DNA of 64,000 nt from positions 124,001-188,000 of the forward strand of contig NZ_JACSWB010000147.1 of NCBI RefSeq assembly GCF_016888135.1, given 5' to 3'. Below are positions 27,704 to 36,658 of this stretch, in pieces. Source of the stretch: Leptolyngbya sp. CCY15150. GTDB taxonomy: Bacteria > Cyanobacteriota > Cyanobacteriia > RECH01. Numbering within the stretch: the stretch's first letter is position 1; every line of letters begins with the position of its first letter. The translations under genes were made by a program, and so were the position numbers. The notes under the pieces are model-generated. The model did not search any database, was not told where the DNA came from, and saw only the letters and a program-made list of their open reading frames with translations.

Positions 27704-28093
27704 CTACTCGCCTTCCACCTGGGCGCGGTATTCTTCCACAGACATGGCTTCATCCAAGTCTTCTGGGTTGTCGAGTTTCACCTTGATCAGCCAACCATCG
27801 CCGTAGGGATCATCGGCAATTTGCTCGGGAGCCTCCAGCATGGCTTCATTGCGCTCAATCACTGTGCCGGAAATCGGTGAATGTAGGTCTTCCACAGCCT
27901 TGACCGACTCAATGGTGCCAAAGGTTTCTCCTTTTTCAACGGCGCTGTCCACATCTGGGAGTTCTAAAAAGACAATGTCGCCCATTTGATCAACAGCAAA
28001 GGCGGTGATGCCAATGGTGATCAGGTCATCGTCAACCCGCGCATATTCATGGGTGTCCAGATATTTCAAATCTTCGGGATAGTCCAGCGCCAT
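27704..28093 (-). CDS. gcvH: glycine cleavage system H protein
   Basis: A 129-residue protein, the normal GcvH length. It carries the lipoyl arm between the P, T and L proteins of the glycine cleavage system, used in photorespiration in cyanobacteria. Motifs seen: YLDTHEYARVDDDLITIGIT, VFLELPDVDS, and the lipoylation site ESVKAVEDL with K65. I chose ATG 28093; the open frame to 28276 lies over the hemW 3' end and is not GcvH-like. No gcvP or gcvT is in the window, so the system is scattered. Confidence 0.97.
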   Translation of the reverse strand: MALDYPEDLKYLDTHEYARVDDDLITIGITAFAVDQMGDIVFLELPDVDSAVEKGETFGTIESVKAVEDLHSPISGTVIERNEAMLEAPEQIADDPYGDGWLIKVKLDNPEDLDEAMSVEEYRAQVEGE

Positions 28094-28190
28094 ACCTGTC
28101 CTCTCTATGTTTGCGTTGCCGTTCAAATTACACCACAATCTGCCCGTCACTGGGACGGTTGAGATTACCTTTGTTTCAACCCTCAGGAGT

Positions 28191-29531
28191 TTATACAGCA
28201 GACTCCATCCTCTCCCGGCATGGTGTCTCCACCGGATCGTCACCCAAGGCCTGAAAGATGTCGGATAACACCACATTGGAAAAGAGAAACCCCTCAGGAT
28301 CGCTCAGCCGCACCCGTGGTGATGGTGGATGCCCCTTGTCTTGGTGGCTGTGGTGTTCCGACTCTAGCACAGGTGCCCATTCGATCCATCCTGTGTCCGT
28401 ATAAGTCGTGAGCAATTGCCAGAGATGCTGCACCAATCCTAGACCAAAGACATCCGCCATTGCCTTGAACTCCAAGCCTTCTGCCAGCCGCAGCCCTAGC
28501 ATCACAGTTTCCAGAAAGGTATCTTGAATCGGATCAATGGGCACATCCAACGGCCCTGGGCGGTTAGGTAAATTCTTAACCCAGTCAAAGTAGGCGGCGC
28601 GGGTGCGAGGACGGGTGTAGCGCTGCTGGTGGATATAGCTGGCGGCTCCCATGCCAAAGCCGTAGTAGGGTTGATTGCGCCAATATACGCCATTGTGTTG
28701 GCACCGGTAGCCTAGCTGGGCATAGTTAGAAATTTCGTAATGCTCAAAGCCCGCTGCCGTTAGCCGCTGCTGAGCTAGGCGATAGAGATCGGCGGTCACC
28801 TGATCGCTGGGTAGGGGCGACTCACCCGGCTGATACCAACGGCTAAAGGCGGTCTGCGGTTCGACAATCAGGTCGTAGATCGAAAGATGGGTGGGGGCGA
28901 GGGCGATCGCCCTCTGGAGAGACTCCTCCCAGGTTTCCGGCGTTTGGTGGGGCAGCCCTGAGATTAGATCAAGGCTGATGTTGGTGAACCCGGCCTGGCG
29001 CAGGCTGTCTATGGCTCGGTCAATATCGGCTGGCGTATGGGTGCGGCCGCAGGCCTGCAGCACGTCAAGCTGGAAGGCCTGCGCGCCTAGGCTGACTCGA
29101 TTGATCCCCACGGCTTGGTAGCCCCTAGCTTTGGCTAGATCGACGGTGTCGGGATCCATTTCTATAGAGATTTCCGCACCGGCTGCTATGCCAAACTGCT
29201 GATCCAAAGCGGTTAAAATCTGCTGAACCTGGCCTGGCTCTAGCAAGGAGGGGGTGCCGCCACCGAAGAAAATGCTGGTGAGGGGGCGATCGCCTGGGGT
29301 GTGGGCAATTTCCTGGCAGAGGGGATCCAGGTAGGCCGCGATCGCTCCAAAGCCAGTGTCGGAGCCAGTCTGCCGGGCTAAGGGAGGGCGATCGCCTACA
29401 ATGGATACAGGAAAATCGCAGTAGTAGCAGCGTCGCCGACAAAAGGGAATATGCACGTAGGCCGCCGTTGGATCTGCCCCATCAGATGGGCTGGATAGGC
29501 CAACGTTTAAGCGATCGCCAGTCTTTTGCAT
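28191..29531 (-). CDS. hemW: radical SAM haem chaperone HemW (HemN-like)
   Basis: A 446-residue protein. The iron-sulfur motif is C31-x3-C35-x2-C38 (PFCRRRCYYCDFP), followed by FFGGGTPSLL, EMDPDTVD, RVSLGAQAF and DLISGLPHQTPETW, the standard HemW/HemN core; the C-terminal HemN domain follows. Family HemW proteins transfer haem and are often annotated as oxygen-independent coproporphyrinogen oxidase. I prefer ATG 29531; the nine extra codons to 29558 begin with TTG. It is 97 bp upstream of gcvH on the same strand, possibly in one transcript. Confidence 0.9.
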   Translation of the reverse strand: MQKTGDRLNVGLSSPSDGADPTAAYVHIPFCRRRCYYCDFPVSIVGDRPPLARQTGSDTGFGAIAAYLDPLCQEIAHTPGDRPLTSIFFGGGTPSLLEPGQVQQILTALDQQFGIAAGAEISIEMDPDTVDLAKARGYQAVGINRVSLGAQAFQLDVLQACGRTHTPADIDRAIDSLRQAGFTNISLDLISGLPHQTPETWEESLQRAIALAPTHLSIYDLIVEPQTAFSRWYQPGESPLPSDQVTADLYRLAQQRLTAAGFEHYEISNYAQLGYRCQHNGVYWRNQPYYGFGMGAASYIHQQRYTRPRTRAAYFDWVKNLPNRPGPLDVPIDPIQDTFLETVMLGLRLAEGLEFKAMADVFGLGLVQHLWQLLTTYTDTGWIEWAPVLESEHHSHQDKGHPPSPRVRLSDPEGFLFSNVVLSDIFQALGDDPVETPCRERMESAV

Positions 29532-29840
29532 TCGTACGTCAGTGTGGTAATCCAACAAACGGTTTTGACCCTGAGAGATATAATGAACCTGTAAATGGCA
29601 GCCCTATTGCGCACCTGACCATTTACCCTAACATCCGCGACCTTGGGCAGCCAGGACTGTTTTTGGAACTCCTAGAGCGATCGCCCTTCTGAGGTTTAAC
29701 CTCCCCTATCTGCTGTCTCTGCTCTCCTAGCCCCGCTACAGCTTAGTCGGCACATTCATGACTATGGATTGCCCTAGAGTCTCCTATCCATACATTGTCA
29801 TATATCATCCCATCGACTAGATTCTAGTCTGCTTCTTACT
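29532..29840. other. divergent gap between hemW and the PIN/TRAM gene
   Basis: About 310 bp with a HIP1-like site. No gene or RNA seen. Confidence 0.5.
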
Positions 29841-30920
29841 ATGATTGATGCTGTCATTATCCTATCGTTCATTCTAGCTGGGGTCGGGATCGGGTTTTAT
29901 AGCGTTGATCTTCTACCCGACACGGCCCTGCAGCAAGTCACGAACCTAGAAGGGTTGAGCTTTGTCATTGCTGCCTTCGGTGCAATCATTGGCTTTGCCA
30001 TTGGTTTGGTCACCCAAACAGGATACCGCCGCATTGAGCGCCAAATCCGCGAAATGCCCGTGGATATGCTCATTAGCCGATCCCTGGGGCTCGTGTTAGG
30101 GCTGTTGGTGGCCAACTTAATGCTGGCACCCTTGTTTCTGCTGCCCATTCCCACTGACTTCGCCTTCATTAAACCCCTCACGGCTGTCTTGGCGAGCGTC
30201 ATGTTTGCCTTCTCAGGGGTCAACCTTGCAGATGCCCATGGGCGCACATTACTGCGGTTGATTAATCCCCAAAGTGTTGAAAGCATGTTGGTGGCTGAAG
30301 GCACCCTCAAGCCTGCAACCACCAAGGTTTTAGACACCAGTTGCATCATTGATGGACGGATTGAAGACTTGCTCAGCACGAGTTTTCTAGAAGGGCAACT
30401 GCTTGTACCGCAGTTTGTTTTATTGGAGCTGCAGCAGGTTGCCGATTCGTCGAATGATCAAAAACGGGTACGCGGTAGACGGGGCCTGGATATTCTCAAC
30501 CGCATTCAAGCCAACTACCCAGAGCGGATTGTCATTCATCCTGCAGACTATGACGATGTGGCCACGGTGGATGCTAAGTTGGTGCGCCTGGCCCAGGAAA
30601 TTAACGGCACCCTGCTGACCAACGACTACAACCTGAATAAAGTAGCGAGTCTGCAAAAGGTTGAGGTGCTCAACATCAATGACCTGGCTCAGGCGATGCG
30701 TCCTAACTATCTGCCTGGCGACTACATCGACATTAAGATTCTCAAGCGTGGTAAGGAACCAGAGCAGGGCGTGGGATATCTCAATGATGGCACTATGGTC
30801 GTTGTGGAAGAAGGCAGCGAGTACGTGGGTGATGAACTAACGGTGGTGGTAACCGGTGCGCTGCAAACCTCGGCCGGCCGCATGATCTTCGCCCGTCCTG
30901 AGGCCTCGGTGATCGCTTAG
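29841..30920 (+). CDS. PIN/TRAM-domain membrane protein (YacL-like)
   Basis: A 359-residue protein. Residues 1-145 hold about four membrane helices (MIDAVIILSFILAGVGIGFY, and others at about 42-60, 80-100, 107-125). A PIN ribonuclease domain spans about 155-275, with VLDTSCIIDGRIEDLL (Asp and Ser/Thr of the active site), LLELQQVADSS and TNDYNLNKVA. A TRAM RNA-binding domain spans about 290-350 (GVGYLNDGTMVVVEEGSEYV). The order TM-PIN-TRAM is that of YacL and its cyanobacterial and plastid homologues; an RNA-processing role at the membrane is inferred. Confidence 0.9.
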   Translation: MIDAVIILSFILAGVGIGFYSVDLLPDTALQQVTNLEGLSFVIAAFGAIIGFAIGLVTQTGYRRIERQIREMPVDMLISRSLGLVLGLLVANLMLAPLFLLPIPTDFAFIKPLTAVLASVMFAFSGVNLADAHGRTLLRLINPQSVESMLVAEGTLKPATTKVLDTSCIIDGRIEDLLSTSFLEGQLLVPQFVLLELQQVADSSNDQKRVRGRRGLDILNRIQANYPERIVIHPADYDDVATVDAKLVRLAQEINGTLLTNDYNLNKVASLQKVEVLNINDLAQAMRPNYLPGDYIDIKILKRGKEPEQGVGYLNDGTMVVVEEGSEYVGDELTVVVTGALQTSAGRMIFARPEASVIA

Positions 30921-31005
30921 GATAAAACGCTTGAACCCGCTAACCAGTGGCAAAACACGTCCGGTGGAAGAAGCCCGCACCGTATGCTTGCCTCGGTGTC
31001 GTACG

Positions 31006-31998
31006 TCACTCATGAACGCTGCTGTCGGGCATGGTGGCCCCGGTCAAGATGGCATCGGTGAGGTTGGTGCTGCTCAGTTCTGCCCGCACGAAACTGGCAT
31101 CGGTGAGGTCTGTATTGGTCAAGTCAGCTCGGGCCAAGTAGGCATCGGTTAAGTTAGCATCCCGTAGCGTTGAGCCTCGCAGGTTAGCACGGCTGAGATC
31201 GGCGCGGCTGAGTTTAGCCGCATTCAAGTTGACCTTAGCCATGTGGGCCCGGACAAGTTGGGTGTCGGGCATTAGGGCTCCGCGGGCATCGGCTCCGGCC
31301 ATGTCCACATCGGTGAGGATGGCGCGCTCCAGCTTGGTATTGATCAAGGTGGCTCCGCGCAGGATGGCACTGCTCAGGTTCGCTTCGGTGAGGAAGGCTC
31401 CCTTGAGGTTGGCTCCGGCCAAATCGGTTTCCCGTAGATCGGCACCCCGTAGGGTGGCTTCGCTTAAATCAGCTCCCCGAAGGTCAACCCGGGCCAGGTC
31501 TGCGCCGGTGAGATTGGCTCCTCGTAGGTCTGCTCCCCGAAGATTGGCTCCCCGCAGGTTGGCGCTATAGTGACGGTTTTCTTCCCGTAGGTTGGCACCG
31601 CGCAAGCAAGCACCGCTGAGGTTGGCACCGCTGAGGTTGGCATTGCGCAAATCTGCGTCAATTAAATTGGCGTTGAGAAGATTGGCCAAGGTCAGGTCAG
31701 CACTCCGCAAGTCTGCTCCTTGCAGCAGAGCCCCGTGGAGATCAGCGTCATGAAGATTTGCGCCGACGAAATCGGCTTGGCTGAGGTTGGCTCCACTTAA
31801 ATCAGCACCAGTTAGGTTGCTGCTGGTGAATTTAGCTCGGTTGAGGTAGGCGAAGATCAACAGGGCACTGTGGAGATCAGCGCGGGAGAACTGAATGCCA
31901 ATGAGGTCTGCCCCACTCAAATTCTGCCCGCTGAGGTTCTCGCCGTTAAAGTTTGTTTCGCCTGCTGTGTAGCGAGTAATGAGGTCTTGTCTGTTCAT
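31006..31998 (-). CDS. pentapeptide-repeat protein
   Basis: A 330-residue protein made almost entirely of A(D/N)LXX repeats from about residue 20 to 325 (for example LSGANLSQADFVGANLHDAD). It should form a right-handed quadrilateral beta helix. A short N-terminal lead (MNRQDLITRYTAGETNFNGE) and no signal peptide or membrane helix suggest a cytoplasmic or peripheral protein. Functions of such proteins vary and cannot be read from the sequence. The gene follows the triple-repeat protein gene by 46 bp on the same strand and is probably co-transcribed. Confidence 0.93.
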   Translation of the reverse strand: MNRQDLITRYTAGETNFNGENLSGQNLSGADLIGIQFSRADLHSALLIFAYLNRAKFTSSNLTGADLSGANLSQADFVGANLHDADLHGALLQGADLRSADLTLANLLNANLIDADLRNANLSGANLSGACLRGANLREENRHYSANLRGANLRGADLRGANLTGADLARVDLRGADLSEATLRGADLRETDLAGANLKGAFLTEANLSSAILRGATLINTKLERAILTDVDMAGADARGALMPDTQLVRAHMAKVNLNAAKLSRADLSRANLRGSTLRDANLTDAYLARADLTNTDLTDASFVRAELSSTNLTDAILTGATMPDSSVHE

Positions 31999-32044
31999 AG
32001 GATGTGAGACGGGTCAGGAGGTTGGGCAATGGGTCGGGAGGATG

Positions 32045-33361
32045 TCACTCCCAGCTATCGTCTTGTATGAGGGTCTCGACATAGGAGGTTGGGCTAGCCC
32101 GTAGACCGGTGACGTCGGCTTCGTTGGTATTGACCCCGGTGATTTCATGGGAGGGCGAGCTCATGCGTAAACCGGTGGCATCGGCTTCGTTAGCATTGAC
32201 TTCGGTGACCTCGCTTTCGTAGAGCCCCACTTGTTTCAGAGCGGCGGCACTGTCGGGGAAGCGATCGTAGATGGGTTTAATGGCGCGCAAGATGGCGCTG
32301 GCGGTCTGGGTATAGTGTTGCCCATCGGATTGCTGGCTGGCCATGCCTCGCAACCGTTGGTCGATTTGCTCGAAGGATGGGTAGGACATGATTAATTCTT
32401 TGAGGAGGTTGCCCAGTTCCTGCGATCGCACCATCTGGATCCCTTGACTCAGATCGGCAATGGGTTCGCGTAGGCAAAAGAAAATCAGTAGCTTGGCCCG
32501 CAGGGGGTTGGTGTATTTCATCACCTCCAACCGTAGGTCAAACAGGGCATCGAGGATCTGAGAGGTATCGATGGCCTGGGCTGGTGTTGCTGTATCGGCT
32601 TGGGCTGGGGTGGGGAAGACAATGTGGGTAACCGGCGGGGGCGATCGCTTGGGATCTGGCGACGCCGGTTCGACCATCCGGGTGGTTGGCTGGTGGTCTG
32701 TATAAAGAGGTTGAAAGGCTTCTAGGATAATGTGCAGCACCCGTTGGTAGACGGCTTGGCGATTGAGGGTGTGGACAATGCTGCTGAGAATGGTCGTGAG
32801 GCTGTCGAGATTTGGGGCCAGGCTATGTAAATGTTCTACCAGGTACAGCAGGGAAAACTGGTTGAGCAAGGAGAGGTCATTTTGCCAGGAATTTTTGCAG
32901 GCGCAGAACAGTAGTTTTTTGACCCGCAGGGCATCATCGCTCTGCTCCAAGCTCTGCACGACGGCGTGATACTGAGAGCGGCTGGACGCTGGTTCCTGGG
33001 GCTGCTCAATCAGATATAGCTCATTAAAATGTTTTATGATGGCGTTGGCCACCAAGGTATATTCCGCCTGCTTGTTCAGCGTGCCGACAATTTTATAAAG
33101 ATGCGATCGCAGATGCTCTAAGGTTGGGGCGATCGTCCATAATTGCTCAACCAACTGACGGAGCGATGCCTGATTTAAGCGTTGAGGACTGGTTTCCCAT
33201 GCACCTGTGCAGGCATATACCATCAGCTTTTTAATTCGAGCAGGATCGGGTTCACGCTGTAGCCCTTTCACTGCGTCGTCAATTACTGATAACACAATCA
33301 TGCTAAAGCCTAGCTGAAGGAATCGAGTGGTGGATAGGCGAACAGAGTAGGCGATCGCCAT
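32045..33361 (-). CDS. unrecognised protein with three internal repeats
   Basis: A 438-residue protein that I do not recognise. Three about 90-residue helical repeats can be seen: at about 25-115 (VKGLQREPDPARIKKLMVYA), 130-225 (VVQSLEQSDDALRVKKLLFC) and 275-370 (LRLEVMKYTNPLRAKLLIFF). Each has a hydrophobic ALLIF-like strand or helix, then a polar loop with conserved Leu, a long LxxLxxxAPxxxxLxxxL stretch, and ends near LY/IYD. The C-terminal 55 residues hold two copies of a motif, NANEADATGLRMSSPSH and NTNEADVTGLRASPTSY. The start may also be M21 (33301). Its operon neighbour is the pentapeptide protein, so the two may act together. Confidence 0.7.
   Translation of the reverse strand: MAIAYSVRLSTTRFLQLGFSMIVLSVIDDAVKGLQREPDPARIKKLMVYACTGAWETSPQRLNQASLRQLVEQLWTIAPTLEHLRSHLYKIVGTLNKQAEYTLVANAIIKHFNELYLIEQPQEPASSRSQYHAVVQSLEQSDDALRVKKLLFCACKNSWQNDLSLLNQFSLLYLVEHLHSLAPNLDSLTTILSSIVHTLNRQAVYQRVLHIILEAFQPLYTDHQPTTRMVEPASPDPKRSPPPVTHIVFPTPAQADTATPAQAIDTSQILDALFDLRLEVMKYTNPLRAKLLIFFCLREPIADLSQGIQMVRSQELGNLLKELIMSYPSFEQIDQRLRGMASQQSDGQHYTQTASAILRAIKPIYDRFPDSAAALKQVGLYESEVTEVNANEADATGLRMSSPSHEITGVNTNEADVTGLRASPTSYVETLIQDDSWE
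32063..32215. repeat. coding repeat at the 3' end of the triple-repeat protein gene
   Basis: The DNA coding for NxNEADxTGLR occurs twice (about 32100-32140 and 32165-32205, minus strand) with high identity, shown by ggtgacgtcggcttcgttgg against ggtggcatcggcttcgttag. This suggests a recent tandem duplication of about 66 bp. Confidence 0.7.
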
Positions 33362-33495
33362 GTCACTCTGTCCTAGAGTTCCCCATCCCGTAGCTAGGGC
33401 AACAGGATCGAGGCAACTGGGCGGTAACCTGACGATGTACCTGGTGTGGAAGACCTGGCAAGCAACTACCGATTGAGCCCACCCGATTCCTTAAA

Positions 33496-34791
33496 TCATC
33501 GCATTGCGGCTGCCCCGGTGCCTACAATCGATACGTAGGGTTGCGTAAAGTATCGTTGCGCAGCCTCTTGAGCCATATCGGGGGTGATCGATGCAATGTG
33601 CTGCTGAAACTGTTGATCAAACTCAATCCCTAGCCCTAGGGTTTCATACCAGCCAAAAATTTGCGCAAGTTGGGCATTGGTTTGCTTGCCAAGGGCATAC
33701 TGCCCCAGCAGCTTGTTTTTGGCGGACTGCAGTTCTTCGTCTGATAAGCGGCACTGCATCAGTCGCGTCACTTCTTGCTGTAGACCATCGAGGGCCGTAG
33801 CCGTGTTGACGGGGGCTGTGCCGAGATACACCACAAACTGAGATTGGTTTAAACGGGTGGGATAGAAGGCCGAGACTTCGTAGGCAAGTCCGCGTTTTTC
33901 CCGTAGTTCAACAAAGAGGCGACTGGATAGACCATTACCCAGGTAGGTATTGAGAACTTTGAGGGCTAGGTAGTCGGTAGAATGCACGGAGGGGGTGAGA
34001 TGACCCACCATGACGATGGTTTGTTGCGTTTCTTCCGGGATGATAGATGTCTCACCCATGGGCACCAGTTTGGGCACATCTGGGTGGGTGAGCGGTAGAA
34101 CATCGTCGTGGTCGTGGGGTAGATGCCAGTCGCCGAAATATTTATCGACAAGGGCGATCGCATCATCTGGGGCAATGCGCCCGGTAATGCTCACCACAAT
34201 ATTATCAGGACGGAAGTACGTGTGGTGGTAGTTCTGTAAGTGCTCACGGCTGAGGTTGGCAACGGTGGCTTCGGTTCCCAGAATGGGGTTGGCGTAGGGA
34301 TGCCCTGGATACATCATCTGCCGCAGTTGTCGCTGGGCGACGGCGAAGGGTTGTTCCTGCATGGATCGCAACCCCTGCAGGGCCAGGCGACGTTCTAGCT
34401 CTACTTCGGCTTCAGGAAAACTGGGCGATCGCAGCAGTTCTGAGCCTAGGGCTAGTACTTCTGGAAAGTCGTGGGAAACGGTCTTAAAGCTCAGCAAGCA
34501 ATAGTCGGCGGTGGCATCGGTGCCGAGGCTAGCGCCCACAGACTCCACTCGGTCAGCAATTTCGTGGGCAGAGAAGCGATCGGTGCCCTTGGTCAACACG
34601 GCGGACAGTAGGTGAGAGACGCCGGATTCTTGGGGTGATTCGCATACGCCGCCTGCCCGAATAAAAATACGGCAAGCAATGATATCTGCCGCTGGATTTT
34701 CGACCGCCAGAACCACCATGCGGTTACCGAGTACCGCCCGATTCACCGTGCGGGTATGGAGCGTATGGGCAAATTGTTGCGTAATTGACAT
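33496..34791 (-). CDS. M16 peptidase family protein, non-catalytic subunit
   Basis: A 431-residue M16 family protein. At the place of the zinc motif HxxEH it has H60-L-L-S63-A64, so the catalytic Glu and second His are missing. In the second half the substrate-binding motif (LREKRGLAYEVSAFYPTR) is intact. This is the pattern of the R/Y subunit of two-chain M16B peptidases. The partner with an intact HxxEH lies 295 bp upstream. I chose ATG 34791; the extra codons to 34806 start with TTG. A cytoplasmic or periplasmic location is not clear; no signal peptide is seen. Confidence 0.88.
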   Translation of the reverse strand: MSITQQFAHTLHTRTVNRAVLGNRMVVLAVENPAADIIACRIFIRAGGVCESPQESGVSHLLSAVLTKGTDRFSAHEIADRVESVGASLGTDATADYCLLSFKTVSHDFPEVLALGSELLRSPSFPEAEVELERRLALQGLRSMQEQPFAVAQRQLRQMMYPGHPYANPILGTEATVANLSREHLQNYHHTYFRPDNIVVSITGRIAPDDAIALVDKYFGDWHLPHDHDDVLPLTHPDVPKLVPMGETSIIPEETQQTIVMVGHLTPSVHSTDYLALKVLNTYLGNGLSSRLFVELREKRGLAYEVSAFYPTRLNQSQFVVYLGTAPVNTATALDGLQQEVTRLMQCRLSDEELQSAKNKLLGQYALGKQTNAQLAQIFGWYETLGLGIEFDQQFQQHIASITPDMAQEAAQRYFTQPYVSIVGTGAAAMR

Positions 34792-35086
34792 AAATTTACT
34801 CGGCAAACAGGAAGGAGGCAGGTAGCTAACGGCTACCAGTGGGCTAAGAGTAACCGTTGGCTACCAGTGGGCAGTATGCCATATCTCGAACCCTAAGGAT
34901 TCGCTGGCGGGGGAGTTGTGGTCAACGATAGAGAATCCCCAGTCTCATGTCTAAGGAATGGCTGGGACGGTGGTTGGTGGGCAGTCAACTGAGCGTTGCG
35001 GTGAACCAGGCGATCGCTTCGTTCTACCCTATAAAGAGACCGGATGGTTGTGTCCAGCATGGCAGACACCGGTGTTGGTCTAGACT

Positions 35087-36361
35087 TCAGTCTGGCAGCA
35101 GTACCACGGAGGCGTAGCGATAGGGCGAGAGGTACTGTCCGGCTAGATATTGCAGGTCATGGGGGGTGAGCTGCTTGACTTGGTCAGGATAGGTGACCGA
35201 GAGGGTGGCATCGGCAATGGTGTGGTAGTACCCGTAGAGACCAGCCAACTGGCTGGCGGTTTCTGTGGAGAAGGCGTAGTCGTTGCACATCAGCCGTTTA
35301 CACCGATTTAGCTCTAGGGGTGTAATGGGCATAGATGCTAGTTCTGAGAGGCGATCGCCCAGGGTTGCTTCTACGCGTTCCACCTGATCTGGATCCAGCC
35401 AGGCGGTGATGGTGAATAAACTCGAATCATGCTGCAGTGAAAAACTGCTGTCGATGTCTTGCACCCATTGGCGTTCTTCCCGCAGTTCGCGCACCAGCCG
35501 TGACGATTGGCTGCCTGCCAGCAATGCCGCCAGCAAGTCTAGCCCATAGCTGCTTTGCAGTTGATCGACACCGGGGCCCACCCAGGCCATCATCAGCCGA
35601 GCTTGCTCTAGGCGCGGTAGAGCCAGGCGCTGGCGATATACAGACTCCATGGGTGGATCGGCCTGGATAGTGGGAGCGGCGACGAGCGATCGCTCTGGAA
35701 AGGTCTGGAAGGCGGCATAGACCTGGTCGAGGGCTTCTGCTTGGGATAGGTTACCCACGATCACCACGGTCATGTTCTCGGGCTGGTAGTAGGCACGATG
35801 GAACTGGCGCATGTCTTGGGGCGATCGCGCCATTAGTTCATCGACATCGCCCAAAATTGGTCGCCCGTAGGGATGTTGGGGATAGGCTGCCGCCAGCAGC
35901 GTCTGGAAGCCGATCCAATCTGGATCATCGTAGGCTTGGCGAATTTCTTCTAGCACCACCTGCCGCTCCATCTCAAACTCGCCCTGGGGAATGGTGGCAT
36001 GGAGTAAAAGGTCGGCTAGGAGGGGGAGTGCCTCGGGCAGGTGCTCTGCGGTGGTATTGATGAAAAAGTGAGCATAGTCATGGCTGGTGGCGGCGTTGGT
36101 GATGCCCCCGCAGCGCTCGATGATGGCATCAAACTGTCCTGGCTGGATGCGATCGGTGCCCTTGAAGATCATGTGCTCTAGGAAGTGGGCCATGCCAAAC
36201 CAAGGTGTGGGTTCAGCGATCGCCCCGGCCCGCACCCATACATCGACCGTGACAACAGATGAAGCGGGCAGGTCTTGATGGATAACGGTGAGCCCGTTGG
36301 GTAGTTGATAGATTAAACCGGGAAATGGATGGGAAGTTGATGGTGGAATCGTGACTTGCAA
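35087..36361 (-). CDS. M16 peptidase, catalytic subunit
   Basis: A 424-residue M16 zinc peptidase with H59-x2-E62-H63 (AHFLEHMIFKGTDR) and the downstream Glu in VVLEEIRQAYDD. In the second half the R/Y motif is degenerate (RELREERQWVQDIDSSF has no GLAY), so each of the two M16 proteins in the window lacks what the other has. Together they would make a working heterodimer as known for M16B enzymes. The frame has no ATG near the family N terminus; TTG at 36361 with AGGGG upstream is the likely start. It is divergent from the amidohydrolase gene. Confidence 0.88.
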   Translation of the reverse strand: MQVTIPPSTSHPFPGLIYQLPNGLTVIHQDLPASSVVTVDVWVRAGAIAEPTPWFGMAHFLEHMIFKGTDRIQPGQFDAIIERCGGITNAATSHDYAHFFINTTAEHLPEALPLLADLLLHATIPQGEFEMERQVVLEEIRQAYDDPDWIGFQTLLAAAYPQHPYGRPILGDVDELMARSPQDMRQFHRAYYQPENMTVVIVGNLSQAEALDQVYAAFQTFPERSLVAAPTIQADPPMESVYRQRLALPRLEQARLMMAWVGPGVDQLQSSYGLDLLAALLAGSQSSRLVRELREERQWVQDIDSSFSLQHDSSLFTITAWLDPDQVERVEATLGDRLSELASMPITPLELNRCKRLMCNDYAFSTETASQLAGLYGYYHTIADATLSVTYPDQVKQLTPHDLQYLAGQYLSPYRYASVVLLPD

Positions 36362-36658
36362 CTGAGCCCCTATACTGACGCATTCAACGGTTTATCTATA
36401 CTAGCGCTTCTTGTTCCTTTGGCTTGGCGTCGTTGTTAAAGGTTGCTAAAGCTATGGGGGATGGCTGGTCATCCACCGATGGGGGTGAGGGAAATCTAGG
36501 GATAATCTTCTATGAGGTTGTGATGATCTCTTGTCTATCCTGTTCCAACTTTCTGGGTGAACATCGTACCGTAGAAATAGAAATCCTAGAACTAAAGGCG
36601 ATCGCCCCTTGGCTTGATCCATGCCTAATTTGTCCACCTTACATCCAGCTCGCACTCT
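36362..36658. other. divergent gap before the amidohydrolase gene
   Basis: About 300 bp with a HIP1-like site and no supported gene; an open frame through it continues into the amidohydrolase region in another frame and is not protein-like. Confidence 0.45.

Noticed and set aside
28094-28276. Extended GcvH start
   Set aside because: The extra part overlaps the 3' end of hemW and lacks family character; GcvH proteins are about 125-130 residues.
31229-31570. Arg/Ser-rich frame on the plus strand
   Set aside because: It is the mirror of the pentapeptide repeats of the minus-strand gene.
34831-34872. 14-bp direct repeat (ggctaccagtgggc) between the two M16 genes
   Set aside because: Short and local; likely a slip duplication, with no gene or element attached.
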